Assembly: GCF_006716095.1 (NCBI RefSeq)
Contig: NZ_VFOK01000001.1
Coordinates: 186,001-250,000, forward strand
DNA: 64,000 bases
Source: Barrientosiimonas humi
Lineage (GTDB): Bacteria; Actinomycetota; Actinomycetes; Actinomycetales; Dermatophilaceae
Reading direction: 5' to 3'
Both the position numbers and the translations under genes were made by a program. Shown piece by piece: positions 29,939 to 38,394 of this stretch (positions are counted from its first letter, which is position 1; each line of letters opens with the position of its first letter). The notes under the pieces are model-generated. The model worked only from the letters and a program-made list of their open reading frames with translations, had not been told where the DNA came from and did no database searches.

Positions 29939-30868
29939 TCAGACCGGCGCCGCGGCGAGCCGTGCCGCCCGACGCGTCCGTCGCGCCGCGCGCAACGAGT
30001 CGACCGTGAGCACTACGAGCGCGAGCCAGACGATCCCGAAACCGACCCACCTGGCCGTCGACATCTGCTCGCCGAGCAGCAGCACGCCTGCGAGCAGCTG
30101 CAGGATCGGCGTGATGAACTGCAGCAGCCCGATGGTCACCAGCGGCACGCGCCGGGCCGCCGCCGCGAACAGCAGCAGCGGGATCGCCGTCGCCACCCCC
30201 GAAAGCACGAGCAGCGCCGTGTGCCAGCCGCCGTGCCCGGTGAACGTCGTCTCGCCGCGCAGCGTCAGGACGACGAGGATCGCCGCCGCCACCGGGCTGA
30301 GCACCAGCGTCTCGGCCGACAGGCTCTGCAGCGCCGTCATCGAGCCGCCGACGCGCTTCTTGATGAGTCCGTACGTCGCGAACGACCCGGCCAGCGCCAG
30401 CGAGATCCACGGGGGCCGGCCGTACGCGATCGCCAGGTATGCGCACGCGACCGCACCTATCCCGACCGCGACCCACTGCAGCCGGCGCAGTCCCTCGTGC
30501 AGCACGACGACCCCGAGCGCCACGGTGACCAGCGGGTTGAGGAAGTAGCCGAGCGCCGCCTCGGTGGTGCGTCCGGAGATGACGGCGAGGACGTACAGAA
30601 CCCAGTTCGTGGCGATGAAAAAGCTTGCGGCACAAAGCAGTCCGAGTCTGCGCGGATCGCGGAGGAGTCGCCCGAGCGACCGCAGCCGGCGGGTGAGCGC
30701 GAGCACCAGCACGCACAGCAGCGCCGTCCAGAGGATGCGGTGGGTGAGGATCTCCCACGCCCCGGCCGGGATCAGCGCGTGGAAGTAGAGCGGGAACGTC
30801 CCCCACAGCAGATACGCCAGGAAGCCGTAGACCGCGCCCTTGCGCGCCTCGACCTCCTGCTCGTCCAC
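29939..30868 (-). CDS. rarD: EamA-family permease RarD
   Basis: 309 residues with ten predicted membrane helices from two EamA repeats. The N-terminus GAVYGFLAYLLWGTFPLYFH and HRILWTALL, then FFIATNWVLYVLAV and LGYFLNPLV, are characteristic of RarD (chloramphenicol-sensitive RarD type). The family exports small metabolites, but the substrate of RarD is not established. GTG start. It stands alone, 73 bp from the end of the ABC operon, which is transcribed in the same direction. Confidence 0.88.
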   Translation of the reverse strand: MDEQEVEARKGAVYGFLAYLLWGTFPLYFHALIPAGAWEILTHRILWTALLCVLVLALTRRLRSLGRLLRDPRRLGLLCAASFFIATNWVLYVLAVISGRTTEAALGYFLNPLVTVALGVVVLHEGLRRLQWVAVGIGAVACAYLAIAYGRPPWISLALAGSFATYGLIKKRVGGSMTALQSLSAETLVLSPVAAAILVVLTLRGETTFTGHGGWHTALLVLSGVATAIPLLLFAAAARRVPLVTIGLLQFITPILQLLAGVLLLGEQMSTARWVGFGIVWLALVVLTVDSLRAARRTRRAARLAAAPV

Positions 30869-30941
30869 CCCGCAACGATAGGGCTGTGGTGGGACGACCG
30901 GCCGCCGCGTCCGAGGGCCAGACCCGTCGCCGACGCAGTGC

Positions 30942-31595
30942 TCAGTCGTGGCGGGTCCGCCGGGCCGTCCATCGCGAACGGCCGAGCGTCAGGGTCCACG
31001 CCGCGACTGCGACGAGCACGACGACCAGCGTCGGCCAGGGGTGTGGCTGCAGGTTCGTGCGCGCACCGCTGACCGGCAGCCTCGCGGCGAGGGCGGGGGA
31101 CAGCTGCTGCACGCCGATCGTCCCGACGTACGCCATCAGCGCCACCGCGGGCCCGGCCAGTCGGCCGAACACGCAGGTGGCGACCAGCGCCACCGCCGCG
31201 AAGAGTGCCACGTTGCAGGTGATGTCGACCCACCTGGCGTCGTCGGGGAGGCGGAACTGGGCGACCCAGGGGATGCTTGCCGGAATCGTGACTGCGGCCA
31301 CGGCGACCGTCGCCGCCCTGGTCCGCAGCCGCCGGTGCTGCGTGTGCTCCCAGCTCGCGAGACGTGACACGAGCAGCGCGGGGAGCGCTGCGGCGAGGAG
31401 CACGGGCACCAGTTCCCACACCGGGGTGAATCGCGGGATCTCGGTCGCGACGAGGCGAACCTCGAAGACGGTGACGCCGCTGGCGAGCACGAGCAGGAGC
31501 GCCCCGACCGACACGGCGATGGCCGCGACGGTGCCGCGTGCGGCGAGATAGAGCCGCCAGCCCGTCACCGGATCGCGCTGCTCGGGAGGCGGCAC
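30942..31595 (-). CDS. Hypothetical integral membrane protein, third gene of an ABC operon
   Basis: 217 residues from the GTG at 31593-31595; a GTG at 31566-31568 that overlaps the upstream stop as GTGA gives 208 residues and is equally plausible. About five membrane helices (for example VAAIAVSVGALLLVLASGVT and YVGTIGVQQLSPALA). No family recognised. Coupled to the 431-residue membrane protein and an ABC ATPase, it is probably part of the same transporter. Homologous domain boundaries would settle the start. Confidence 0.65.
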   Translation of the reverse strand: MPPPEQRDPVTGWRLYLAARGTVAAIAVSVGALLLVLASGVTVFEVRLVATEIPRFTPVWELVPVLLAAALPALLVSRLASWEHTQHRRLRTRAATVAVAAVTIPASIPWVAQFRLPDDARWVDITCNVALFAAVALVATCVFGRLAGPAVALMAYVGTIGVQQLSPALAARLPVSGARTNLQPHPWPTLVVVLVAVAAWTLTLGRSRWTARRTRHD

Positions 31596-32860
31596 TCCCG
31601 CAGCCGATCCCCGTCCCGGCGCAGCAGCGCGAGCACCGAGCTCGGCTGCAACCGCTGCAGCTTCGCCGACATGCCGCTGTCGGGCGACCCGTCGAGCTGC
31701 GGTGGCGCGAACCCGGCCGCCTCGGCGATCCACCGAGCGAACCCGACCGAGGTGGCACGCGCGTCCTGGGCCGGGCCGACGGCGTCGCCGTAGACGTCCC
31801 CGCGCCGGTCGCAGGCGGGCAACCCGGCCAGCTGGGCCGCGAGGTCGCCGGCTGCCCAGCCGTCCCAGTCGGACTGGTCCGTCTGGAGGGAGAGAACGGT
31901 CGTAGCCGGATCGCGCGGCACCCCGAGCGCGTCGTCGGCGACCCCGGCCCCGAGCGCTCCTGCCGGGGCGTCGGCGGCGGTAAGGACCCGGTCCACCACC
32001 TCCGCGAGAGGAGCGAGAATCGCGGCCTTGGCAGCGTGCACGCACACCGGCGTGCCCTGCACCGTGGTGCAGCGGGCAGCTGGCGACGACTCCCGCTGCA
32101 CCGCCGCCGGCGCCGACTGCCGAGCGATCCCACCGATCAGGAGAGGGACCAGGAGCAGCGCCACCCCTGCGTACGTCGTCGCTCGGCGGACGACGGAACG
32201 CTCGCTCACCGCGTGGCTGGCAGCGGCGGCGAGCAGGGCCACGACGCTGGCGAAGAAGAGCAGGCGGAAGACGGTGACCGGGCCCGACTCGATCAGACCT
32301 GCGGCTGGAGTCGCTAGCCGCACAGGCGCCACCGCGGGGCCCCACACGTCGACCGCGAGGATGCCGAGCAGGGTCACCGAGGCGGCCACCGTGACGGAGG
32401 CGACGCGGGGGAGCAGGCACCCGAGGAGATATCCGAACGCTACGGCGGTGAGCAGCACCAGAGCTGCCCCGGCGATGACCAGCAGGTCGGGACCGCCCGC
32501 CCGCGCGTTGCGCGCCGTCCAGACAAGCAGCGGCGCACACCCCATGAGCCAGCCCACCACCGCGGCCAGGCTTAGGAGTCCGAGCTGGGCGACTGCGACC
32601 GGACGTCCCGAACGGGTCGCGGACGGAGGGCACATGATGTTTCGGGGCGAGAGGTACCGACCGGCGGTCCACGCAGCGACGGCCGCTGCCCATGGCAGCG
32701 CGAGCACGAGCGACTCACGGGTCGTGGCCGAGGTCGCGATCCAGTCGGCGTACGCCCACGTCATCAGCGACCAGGCGCGCAGCAGCACGACGGCTGCGAC
32801 CCCGCCTGCCAGGACGGCGAGCGCTGACCGCGGGACTGCTCGGAATCGCTGACAGCTCAT
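31565..32860 (-). CDS. ABC-2-like membrane protein with a large C-terminal soluble domain
   Basis: 431 residues. Six or seven hydrophobic segments lie in the first ~250 residues. The C-terminal ~180 residues form a soluble domain with four cysteines (RCTTVQGTPVCVHAAKAA, LPACDRRGD, RLRECRLPSS), consistent with disulfides outside the membrane. I do not recognise this domain. The ATG overlaps the stop of the ATPase gene, and its own stop overlaps the next gene. Likely a permease of a small exporter; substrate unknown. Confidence 0.65.
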   Translation of the reverse strand: MSCQRFRAVPRSALAVLAGGVAAVVLLRAWSLMTWAYADWIATSATTRESLVLALPWAAAVAAWTAGRYLSPRNIMCPPSATRSGRPVAVAQLGLLSLAAVVGWLMGCAPLLVWTARNARAGGPDLLVIAGAALVLLTAVAFGYLLGCLLPRVASVTVAASVTLLGILAVDVWGPAVAPVRLATPAAGLIESGPVTVFRLLFFASVVALLAAAASHAVSERSVVRRATTYAGVALLLVPLLIGGIARQSAPAAVQRESSPAARCTTVQGTPVCVHAAKAAILAPLAEVVDRVLTAADAPAGALGAGVADDALGVPRDPATTVLSLQTDQSDWDGWAAGDLAAQLAGLPACDRRGDVYGDAVGPAQDARATSVGFARWIAEAAGFAPPQLDGSPDSGMSAKLQRLQPSSVLALLRRDGDRLRECRLPSSAIR

Positions 32861-33636
32861 GGAGATTCGTCCGCCCGTGGGCCGTGGAGTGCGGCGAGAT
32901 AGCCCGCTTCGTAAGGGCTGGTCCCGGCGCCGGTTGCCTGGCCGGCGCCTGTTGTTCCGCGGGCGCCGAGCCTGGCCAGATCGTCCGGCGTGCCCGTGAA
33001 CCGCACCTGCCCGTCGGACAGGATGATCACGCGGTCGGCGGCGTGCACCGCGTCGTCGAGCAGGTGGGTGGACAGCAGCACCGTGGCGTCCGTCGCCGAT
33101 CGGACCGACCGCCGGAAGTGCACGCGCTGCTCAGGGTCGAGCCCCGCCGTGGGTTCGTCCAGCAGCAGCACGCGCGGGCCGTGCGCGGTGGCGGCCGCCA
33201 GCCCGAGCCGTTGACGCTGGCCGCCGGACAGCGTGCGGACCCGTTCGCGCTCGCGGCTCGCCAGGCCGACCCGGTCGAGAGCGTCCGACGCCAGGCGGAA
33301 GGCGTCGCCCTCGCTGACACCGCTGGCCCACGCGGCGAACGCCACCGTGTCGAGCAGGCGCATCCCGCCGGCGAGGTCGAAGCGCTGCGGCAGCCACCCG
33401 AGGAGCTCTCGCGCGGCAGCCCGCCCGTCCGTGGTCCCCACGTCGTGGCCGTCGACGAACGCGACGCCGGCCCCGACGGGTTGCGCGGTCGCCAGCACCG
33501 ACAGCAGCGTCGTCTTGCCGGCGCCGTTCGGGCCCAGCACGGCGTTCACGACACCCGGCTGGGCGGTCAGCGAGACGCGGGCAAGCGCCTCACGGCGGCG
33601 GTATGCCACCGTGAGCCCGCGCACCTCGACACCCAT
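32857..33636 (-). CDS. ABC transporter ATP-binding protein
   Basis: 259 residues. Walker A GPNGAGKTTLLS (about residues 35-46), Q-loop LLGWLPQRFD, signature LSGGQRQRLGLA, Walker B VLLLDEPTAGLD and the switch histidine in LLSTHLLDDAV are all intact. Resembles ABC-2 type exporters of the CcmA/NatA group. First gene of a three-gene operon with two membrane proteins. The ATG at 33634-33636 opens just below the KorB gene end. Substrate not evident. Confidence 0.9.
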   Translation of the reverse strand: MGVEVRGLTVAYRRREALARVSLTAQPGVVNAVLGPNGAGKTTLLSVLATAQPVGAGVAFVDGHDVGTTDGRAAARELLGWLPQRFDLAGGMRLLDTVAFAAWASGVSEGDAFRLASDALDRVGLASRERERVRTLSGGQRQRLGLAAATAHGPRVLLLDEPTAGLDPEQRVHFRRSVRSATDATVLLSTHLLDDAVHAADRVIILSDGQVRFTGTPDDLARLGARGTTGAGQATGAGTSPYEAGYLAALHGPRADESP

Positions 33637-33690
33637 GAATCCCCCCGGCGTGTGATGCGCCGAGGCTACTCAGTCCCGCGACCGCGCACG

Positions 33691-33730
33691 GCGGATCCGC
33701 AGACCTGCGCTCGCAGGTGCGGGCACCCGC
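33691..33730. terminator. Small GC-rich hairpins between korB and the ABC operon
   Basis: GCGGATCCGC (33691-33700) is a perfect palindrome, and ACCTGCG/CGCAGGT (33703-33718) makes a second stem just after the korB stop in transcription direction. No T-run follows, so this is only a possible terminator. Confidence 0.3.
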
Positions 33731-33736
33731 CCCGAC

Positions 33737-34834
33737 CTACGCCAGCTGCTCGGGACCCACGCTCCACGTGTCGCTGCCGGCGAGCAGTCGCGCCAGGTCC
33801 GCGTCGGTGGCGGGGCCGCCGCCCTCGCTCACGGCGGTGTCGATCTGCGCTCGCACGCCGTCGTCGTACGTCGGGCGCTGGACCGAGCGGAACACCCCCA
33901 TCGGGACCTGGGCGAACGAGGGGTCGTCGAGCCGGCTCAGCGCGAACGCCTGGGCCGGGTCGTCGGCGTCGGCCCGGTGCCGCACGACGCGCGCCTCGTC
34001 GGCCTCGGACTCGGGCACGACCTGCAGCTGGCCGTCGTCGTCGCGCACGACCACGCGCGCCTGCTCGCCCGACCCGACCCGCACGGGCTCGCCGTCGACC
34101 AGGTGCATGATCCGCGCCGACGCCTCGTCGCGATCCTTGAGGATCTCGAACGCACCGTCGTTGAAGATCGGGCAGTTCTGATAGATCTCGACCAGCGCCG
34201 TGCCGCGGTGCTCGGCCGCCTGGCGCAGCACCTCGGTGAGGTGCTTGCGGTCGGAGTCCATCGTGCGCGCGACGAACGTCGCCTCGCTGCCGAGCGCCAG
34301 CGACACCGGGTTGAACGGCCGGTCGACCGACCCCTTCGGCGTCGACTTGGTGACCGCGCCGACGTCGGAGGTGGGGGAGTACTGCCCCTTGGTGAGGCCG
34401 TAGATCTTGTTGTTGAACAACAGGATCGTGAGGTTCACGTTGCGGCGCATGGCGTGGATGAGGTGGTTGCCGCCGATCGACAGCCCGTCGCCGTCGCCGG
34501 TCACGACCCACACCGACAGGTCGGGTCGCGACGTGGCGATGCCGGTGGCGATCGCCGGGGCGCGCCCGTGGATCGAGTGCATGCCATAGGTGTCGAGGTA
34601 GTACGGGAACCGCGACGAGCACCCGATGCCCGACACGAACACGATGTTCTCGCGCTTGAGCCCGAGGTCGGGCAGGAAGCCCTGCACGGCCGCGAGGATG
34701 GCGTAGTCGCCGCACCCCGGGCACCAGCGGACCTCCTGGTCGGAGGTGAAGTCCTTGCGGTTCAGCGTCTCGCCCTCGGCGAGCGCGGGGACGCCGGCGG
34801 TGCCCACCTGGGGCAGTCCGAGGTCGATGCTCAT
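33737..34834 (-). CDS. korB: 2-oxoacid:ferredoxin oxidoreductase, beta subunit (KorB)
   Basis: 365 residues. Thiamine-diphosphate-binding subunit that decarboxylates a 2-oxoacid, most likely 2-oxoglutarate, and passes electrons to ferredoxin. The cluster cysteines start at RWCPGCGDYAIL and continue with GIGCSSRFPYY. The ThDP motif is VVTGDGDGLSIGGNH ... NNKIYGLTKGQYSPT. The ATG overlaps the korA stop. With korA it forms the two-subunit type seen in mycobacteria as an oxygen-tolerant alternative to 2-oxoglutarate dehydrogenase. Confidence 0.93.
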   Translation of the reverse strand: MSIDLGLPQVGTAGVPALAEGETLNRKDFTSDQEVRWCPGCGDYAILAAVQGFLPDLGLKRENIVFVSGIGCSSRFPYYLDTYGMHSIHGRAPAIATGIATSRPDLSVWVVTGDGDGLSIGGNHLIHAMRRNVNLTILLFNNKIYGLTKGQYSPTSDVGAVTKSTPKGSVDRPFNPVSLALGSEATFVARTMDSDRKHLTEVLRQAAEHRGTALVEIYQNCPIFNDGAFEILKDRDEASARIMHLVDGEPVRVGSGEQARVVVRDDDGQLQVVPESEADEARVVRHRADADDPAQAFALSRLDDPSFAQVPMGVFRSVQRPTYDDGVRAQIDTAVSEGGGPATDADLARLLAGSDTWSVGPEQLA

Positions 34835-36711
34835 GAAGTCTCCTGGAGCTCTTCGACATGGTCGGCGATGACACCGGCCAGTTCCGTTGTGCTGAAAGGA
34901 AGTCCGCGCACGGAGGTGTGGCTCTGCACGTCGACGAGGTACTTCCCGCGCAGCAGCAGGGCCAGCTGGCCGAGGTTCATCTCGGGCACCACGACCCGGT
35001 CGTACGCCTTCAGCACCTTCTCGAGGTCGGCCGGGAACGGGTTGAGGTGGCGCAGGTGCGTCTGGGCGACGCTCGCGCCGGTCGCCCGCACCTGGCGGAC
35101 GGCCGCGGTGATCGGGCCGTAGCTAGACCCCCACCCGAGCACGAGCACCTTGGCGTCGCCGGTCGGGTCGTCGACCTCCAGCGGCGGCAGCGAGTCGGCG
35201 ATCTTGTCGATCTTGCGCTGGCGCATCCGCACCATGTGGTCGTGGTTGGTGGGGTCGTAGCTGATGTTGCCGGTGACGTCGGCCTTCTCGATGCCGCCGA
35301 TGCGGTGCTCGAGGCCCGGCGTGCCGGGCACCGCCCACGGCCGCGCGAGCGTCTCGGGGTCGCGGGCGTACGGGTGGAACGTCGGGTCGCCTTTGTCGTC
35401 AACGGCGTTCGGCTCGGTCGCGAGGTCGACGTGCAGGTCGGGCAGCGACTCGATCGAGGGCACCTGCCACGGCTCGGACCCGTTGGCGAGGTAGCCGTCG
35501 GACAGCACGATCACCGGGGTGCGATAGGTCGTCGCGATGCGCACCGCCTCGAGCGCGATGTCGAAGCAGTCGGTCGGGGTGCTCGGCGCGATCACCGCGA
35601 CCGGCGACTCGCCGTTGCGGCCGAACATCGCCTGCAACAGGTCGGCCTGCTCGGTCTTGGTCGGCAGCCCGGTCGAGGGTCCGCCGCGCTGCACGTCGAC
35701 GACGACCAGCGGCAGCTCGAGGGACACCCCGAGCCCGATCGTCTCGGCCTTCAGCGCGAGGCCGGGGCCGGAGGTGGTGGTCAGCCCGATCGCCCCGGAG
35801 AACGCCGCGCCCAGCGCCGCACCCACCCCCGCGATCTCGTCCTCGGCCTGGATCGTGGTCACCCCGAACCGCTTCAGCCCGGACAGCACGTGCAGCAGGT
35901 CAGAGGCGGGGGTGATCGGGTAGGAACCCAGCACCAGGGGCCGGTGCGCGCGGTGCGCTGCGGTGACCATGCCGTACGCCATCGCCGTGTTGCCGGTGAT
36001 GTTGCGGTAGGTGCCGCTCGACATCGGCGCCGGGTCGATCTGGTAGGTGACCGCGAACGCCTCGGTCGTCTCGCCGTAGGCGTGCCCGGCGTGCAGCGCC
36101 GCCAGGTTGGCCTCGAGCACCTCGGGCTTCCTGGCGAACTTGGCCTTGAGGAACGCCTCGGTGCCGTCGGTCGGACGGTTGTACATCCACGACAGCAGGC
36201 CCAGCGCGAACATGTTCTTCGCGCGCTCCTTGTCCTTGCGCGTCAGCTCGGTGAACTCGGCGAGCGCGTCGACCGTGATCGAGGTCAGCGGCACCGCCTG
36301 CACCTGCCACGACTCCAGCGAGTCGTCCTCGAGCGGGTTGGTCTGATAACCCACCTTGGCGAGGTTGCGCTTGGTGAACTCGTCGCTGTTGGCGATGATC
36401 GTCGCCCCGCGCGGCAGGTCGCCGAGGTTGGCGCGCAGCGCGGCGGGGTTCATCGCCACGAGCACGTCGGGGGCGTCACCGGGGGTGAGCACGTCGTGGT
36501 CGGCGAAGTGCAGCTGGAAGGAGCTGACACCCGGCAGCGTGCCCTGCGGCGCGCGGATCTCGGCGGGGAAGTTGGGGAGGGTCGACAGGTCGTTGCCCAG
36601 GATCGCGGTCTCCGCGGTGAACCGGTCACCGGTCAGCTGCATGCCGTCGCCGGAGTCCCCGGCGAATCGGATGACGACACGATCGACTCGCTGGACGTGC
36701 TTAGCGCTCAC
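34831..36711 (-). CDS. korA: 2-oxoacid:acceptor oxidoreductase, fused gamma-alpha subunit (KorA)
   Basis: 626 residues. The N-terminal ~190 residues form the gamma domain (VVIRFAGDSGDGMQLTGDRF); the alpha domain follows, with ITPASDLLHVL, the substrate region TTTSGPGLALKAETIGLGV and DVQRGGPSTGLPTKTEQADL. The C-terminal domain has LGWGSSYGPI. GTG start at 36709-36711. The fused arrangement is usual in actinobacteria. Exact 2-oxoacid cannot be proved from sequence. Confidence 0.93.
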   Translation of the reverse strand: MSAKHVQRVDRVVIRFAGDSGDGMQLTGDRFTAETAILGNDLSTLPNFPAEIRAPQGTLPGVSSFQLHFADHDVLTPGDAPDVLVAMNPAALRANLGDLPRGATIIANSDEFTKRNLAKVGYQTNPLEDDSLESWQVQAVPLTSITVDALAEFTELTRKDKERAKNMFALGLLSWMYNRPTDGTEAFLKAKFARKPEVLEANLAALHAGHAYGETTEAFAVTYQIDPAPMSSGTYRNITGNTAMAYGMVTAAHRAHRPLVLGSYPITPASDLLHVLSGLKRFGVTTIQAEDEIAGVGAALGAAFSGAIGLTTTSGPGLALKAETIGLGVSLELPLVVVDVQRGGPSTGLPTKTEQADLLQAMFGRNGESPVAVIAPSTPTDCFDIALEAVRIATTYRTPVIVLSDGYLANGSEPWQVPSIESLPDLHVDLATEPNAVDDKGDPTFHPYARDPETLARPWAVPGTPGLEHRIGGIEKADVTGNISYDPTNHDHMVRMRQRKIDKIADSLPPLEVDDPTGDAKVLVLGWGSSYGPITAAVRQVRATGASVAQTHLRHLNPFPADLEKVLKAYDRVVVPEMNLGQLALLLRGKYLVDVQSHTSVRGLPFSTTELAGVIADHVEELQETS

Positions 36712-36731
36712 GGCGGTCCTGATAGATCGGC

Positions 36732-36778
36732 AATAGGTCCTGGTGTCGATCGTACGCCTGTACTTAGGTGGACCTATT
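36732..36778. promoter_or_regulatory. Inverted repeat upstream of korA
   Basis: AATAGGTCC (36732-36740) and GGACCTATT (36770-36778) are perfect inverted arms 29 bp apart, within 70 bp of the korA start. The right arm lies inside the shorter palindrome TAGGTGGACCTA. Could be a regulator site for korAB; no regulator is suggested by sequence. Confidence 0.3.
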
Positions 36779-36810
36779 CACGACCGCCATGTGGAAGGCC
36801 CCCACCCCTC

Positions 36811-36903
36811 AAGGTGGTCGAGTTGCCGGACAACGCTGGTCGAGTAGCCGGACCACGCTGGTCGAGTAGCGCGAGGAACGAGCGCGTATCGAGACCACGA
36901 CCA
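36811..36903 (+). repeat. GTCGAGTAG-family dispersed repeat
   Basis: GGTGGTCGAGTTGCCGGACAACGC, a second start CTGGTCGAGTAGCCGGACCACG, then a full unit CTGGTCGAGTAGC ... GCGCGTATCGAGACCACGACC. It lies between the divergent korA and glycerophosphodiesterase genes. Confidence 0.85.
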
Positions 36904-36970
36904 CGCATCGACCCCCGATCGCCATCTGCGCGTCGCCCCAGGGTCGCCCACGTTGGGCCAGCCTGACCGC

Positions 36971-38047
36971 ATGAAGCGCATCGCCTCGGCCGGGCTGCTG
37001 CTCGGCGCCCTGCTCGCCCAGCCCGTGCTCGCCGGTCCGGCAGTCGCAGCCCGCCCGCCGGGCCCGCCGCCGCGCGTCGCGTTCGACCTGCAGGCCCACC
37101 GCGGCGGCATCGGCGAGCGCACCGAGAGCTCCATCTCCTCCTTCGACAACGCGCTGCACACGGGGGTGTCGACGCTGGAGCTGGACACCCAGATCACCAA
37201 GGACGCCAAGGTCGTCGTCACCCACGACCGGCAGACCAACCCCGACGTCTGCCGCGACACCGCACCGGCGACACCGGGCGACCCGCAGTTCCCCTACGTC
37301 GGCAAGTACGTCAAGGACCTCACCCTCGCCCAGCTGAAGACCCTCGACTGCGGCTTCCAGCAGCGCCCGGGCTACCCCGAGCAGGTCAACACCCCCGGCT
37401 CGCGGATGATCGAGCTGTCCGACGTGTTCGACCTCGTGAAGAGCCACCGCGCCAACAAGGTCAGGCTCAACGTCGAGACCAAGGTCGAGGCCGGAGCACC
37501 CGAGCAGACCGCCCCGCGCGAGCAGTTCGTACGCCTGGTGCAGCGCGAGATCGCCCGCTCGGGTCTGTCGCGCCAGGTCACGGTGCAGAGCTTCGACTGG
37601 GGCGCGCTGCGGGTCATGAACCGTCTCGACCCGTCGCTGCCGCTGGTCGCGCTGACGAACAGGGACTTCCTGCAGGTCGGGCAGCCGGGCGCCTCGCCGT
37701 GGCTCGGCGGCCTCGACGCCGACGACTTCGGCGGCGACTTCGTCGCGGCGGCCGACGCCATCCCGGGCGTGACCACGCTGTCGCCGGTCGACGGGTTCCC
37801 GCAGGGCTGCTCGGTGTCCGACCCGGCCTGCGAGCCGTACGTCACCCGCGACATGGTCCAGCGCGCGCACGACCGCCGGCTCAAGGTCGTGCCGTGGACG
37901 GTCGACGACCCGGCGACCTTCCGCTACCTACTGAGCACCGGCGTCGACGGCATCATCACGAACTACCCGACGCGGGCGCGCGCCATCCTCGCGGCGGAGG
38001 GCTACAAGCTCCCCAGGCCGGTCAAGCAGCCCAAGCAGGTCGAGTAG
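36971..38047 (+). CDS. Secreted glycerophosphodiester phosphodiesterase
   Basis: 358 residues. Hydrolyses glycerophosphodiesters to glycerol-3-phosphate and an alcohol. The catalytic TIM-barrel motif AHRGGIGERTESSISSFDNA (about residues 41-60) is followed by ELDTQITKDAKVVVTHD, giving the metal-binding Glu/Asp and the catalytic histidines. A signal peptide (KRIASAGLLLGALLAQPVLA) points to export, and the ATG at 36971 begins it; a TTG six codons earlier is less likely. The last codons, CAG GTC GAG TAG, coincide with the start of the dispersed repeat array, so the repeat provides the stop. Confidence 0.92.
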   Translation: MKRIASAGLLLGALLAQPVLAGPAVAARPPGPPPRVAFDLQAHRGGIGERTESSISSFDNALHTGVSTLELDTQITKDAKVVVTHDRQTNPDVCRDTAPATPGDPQFPYVGKYVKDLTLAQLKTLDCGFQQRPGYPEQVNTPGSRMIELSDVFDLVKSHRANKVRLNVETKVEAGAPEQTAPREQFVRLVQREIARSGLSRQVTVQSFDWGALRVMNRLDPSLPLVALTNRDFLQVGQPGASPWLGGLDADDFGGDFVAAADAIPGVTTLSPVDGFPQGCSVSDPACEPYVTRDMVQRAHDRRLKVVPWTVDDPATFRYLLSTGVDGIITNYPTRARAILAAEGYKLPRPVKQPKQVE

Positions 38048-38285
38048 AACGCAAGCAGGTCGAGCAGCCCCCAGGCGGTCGAGTGGAACCCAAGGCGGTC
38101 GAGTAGCGGCGAGGGACGAGCCGCGTATCGAGACCCACCCGGCATCGAGCAGCCCTAAGGCGGTCGAGTGGCGGCGAGGGACGAGCCGCGTATCGAGACC
38201 CACCCGGCATCGAGCAGCCCTAAGGCGGTCGAGTAGCGGCGAGGGACGAGCCGCGTATCGAGACCCACCCACCCGGCATCGAGCC
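38036..38285 (+). repeat. 65-bp tandem repeat array of the GTCGAGTAG family, 3 copies plus partial units
   Basis: AAGGCGGTCGAGT starts at 38092, 38157 and 38222 (period 65), each followed by GGCGAGGGACGAGCCGCGTA and TCGAGACCCACCCGGCATCG. Partial GGTCGAG units lie at 38038, 38058 and 38077. The array begins in the last codons of the glycerophosphodiesterase gene and fills most of the 347-bp convergent gap. Confidence 0.92.
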
Positions 38286-38310
38286 ACGCGCACATCGACC
38301 ACGGCGCCGC

Positions 38311-38381
38311 ACGACGGACCGGCACAACCGTCCCGAACGGGCCGATTCGGAGCCGTCGGACCCGTTGTGCCGGTCCGTTGT
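38311..38381. terminator. Large dyad between convergent genes
   Basis: ACGACGGACCGGCACAAC (38311-38328) pairs with GTTGTGCCGGTCCGTTGT (38364-38381), 17 of 18 positions. The 35-nt loop holds the smaller palindromes CCCGAACGGG and CCGATTCGG. It separates the plus-strand phosphodiesterase from the end of the galactoside operon, so bidirectional termination is plausible. No T-run. Confidence 0.55.
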
Positions 38382-38394
38382 CGGGTGGCGCGGG

